Shown piece by piece: positions 6,252-6,573 of a stretch of DNA of 6,573 nt. Position 1 is the first letter of the stretch. Each line of letters begins with the position of its first letter. Below the pieces are notes generated by a model. The model was not told the DNA's origin, searched no databases, and saw only the letters and a list, made by a program, of their open reading frames with translations. Source of the stretch: Saprospiraceae bacterium (GTDB lineage: Bacteria; Bacteroidota; Bacteroidia; Chitinophagales; Saprospiraceae); the NCBI GenBank assembly GCA_020528935.1, contig JAJDFU010000665.1, positions 1-6,573 on the forward strand, in the 5' to 3' direction. A program made the position numbers and the translations under genes.

Positions 6252-6466
6252 ATGCGCGTAGCCCGTCGAATTATCGCAGAGAGCTTTGCTCAGGCTTTTC
6301 ATCAGCTTTGGTCCAACAAGTTGCGCAGTTTTTTGTCGCTCCTGGGCATACTCATAGGCATCGTGTGCATAATCGGTGTGTTGGCTGCCGTGGATTCCCT
6401 GGAGGCCAACATTCGGGGCAGCTTTGACAAGCTGGGCGACGATGTGCTCTACGTCCAGAAGATATC
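6252..6466 (+). CDS. MacB/FtsX-type ABC transporter permease, N-terminal fragment cut by the contig end
   Basis: The first about 72-75 residues of an inner-membrane permease of the MacB type, which in complete form has about 400 residues: one N-terminal helix, a large periplasmic domain and three C-terminal helices. Visible here are the positively charged start (MRVARRIIAESFAQAF), the typical SNKLRSFLSLLGILIGI leading into the first membrane helix (about 26-47), and the beginning of the periplasmic domain (VDSLEANIRGSFDKLGDDVL, then YVQK). I chose the ATG at 6252; an in-frame GTG at 6219 adds 11 residues that do not fit. The apparent stop TAA at 6477-6479 lies inside sequencing-adapter sequence, so the gene is truncated by the assembly and not in nature. 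The exact join is between 6467 and 6473; a Trp encoded at 6468-6470 fits the family and may still be genomic. TATTTTCG at 6222-6229 is a one-mismatch -7 box. Confidence 0.85.
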
Positions 6467-6573
6467 CTGGCGCTTATAAAAATCTCCGAGCACACGAGAC
6501 AGTACTAGAGCTCGTATGCCTTCTTCTCCTTGAAAAAAAAAAACACAACAAACACAACACAATCAGACACTGA
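6467..6573 (+). other. Illumina Nextera adapter read-through (non-genomic contig end)
   Basis: The segment aligns without gaps to Nextera library structure, with scattered miscalls. 6467-6485 matches the mosaic end CTGTCTCTTATACACATCT at 15 of 19 bases; 6486-6500 matches CCGAGCCCACGAGAC at 14 of 15; 6501-6508 is an 8-base index AGTACTAG, one base from Nextera N702 (CGTACTAG, from memory); 6509-6532 matches the P7 sequence (ATCTCGTATGCC then GTCTTCTGCTTG) at 21 of 24. It is followed by 11 A (6533-6543) and a C/A-rich low-complexity tail to 6573, as produced when reads run past the end of the fragment. It should be trimmed; nothing in it is biological. Confidence 0.95.

Noticed and set aside
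6533..6573. Poly-A followed by a C/A-rich repeat-like tail, possibly a simple repeat or a 3' end signal
   Set aside because: It directly follows the P7 adapter sequence and is typical of signal after the end of a sequenced fragment.

Overview
The window looks like the end of a contig from a Bacteroidota genome, probably a fairly GC-rich member such as a Saprospiria/Lewinella-like bacterium (lineage is inference). The evidence is that cmk, queA, the 73-residue DUF2795 protein, the NUDIX-like protein and the transglutaminase-like protein all have the wording I associate with Bacteroidota homologues. Clear Shine-Dalgarno sequences are lacking, and the promoter-like site in front of queA matches the Bacteroidota -7 consensus TAnnTTTG exactly.

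Layout from left to right: (1) a plus-strand NUDIX-like protein of 140 residues without a catalytic Nudix box, possibly preceded by the first codons of a minus-strand gene running off the left edge; (2) a minus-strand block read right to left as queA (queuosine tRNA modification), a secreted transglutaminase-like protein of unknown role, a small acidic DUF2795 protein, cmk (cytidylate kinase) and an ABC exporter half-transporter; (3) a divergent plus-strand gene, the N-terminus of a MacB/FtsX-type ABC permease, which is cut off by the contig end. cmk and the exporter are close enough (49 bases) to be co-transcribed and both start at TTG. queA and the transglutaminase gene are separated by a hairpin-rich spacer that probably terminates queA transcription. 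The exporter and the NUDIX-like gene converge, and their stop codons overlap in one CTAG.

The most important observation is technical. About the last 107 bases (from roughly 6467) are not genomic. They align without gaps to Illumina Nextera read-through: the transposon mosaic end, the i7-side adapter, an 8-base index resembling N702, the P7 flow-cell sequence, then poly-A and low-complexity noise. The apparent stop codon of the permease lies inside this adapter and is an artefact.

Apart from that, this is ordinary chromosomal housekeeping sequence. I found no mobile element, CRISPR array, RNA gene or convincing new multi-gene system. The items most worth a second look biologically are the transglutaminase-like protein of unknown function, the hairpin cluster behind queA and the palindrome beside the queA promoter.
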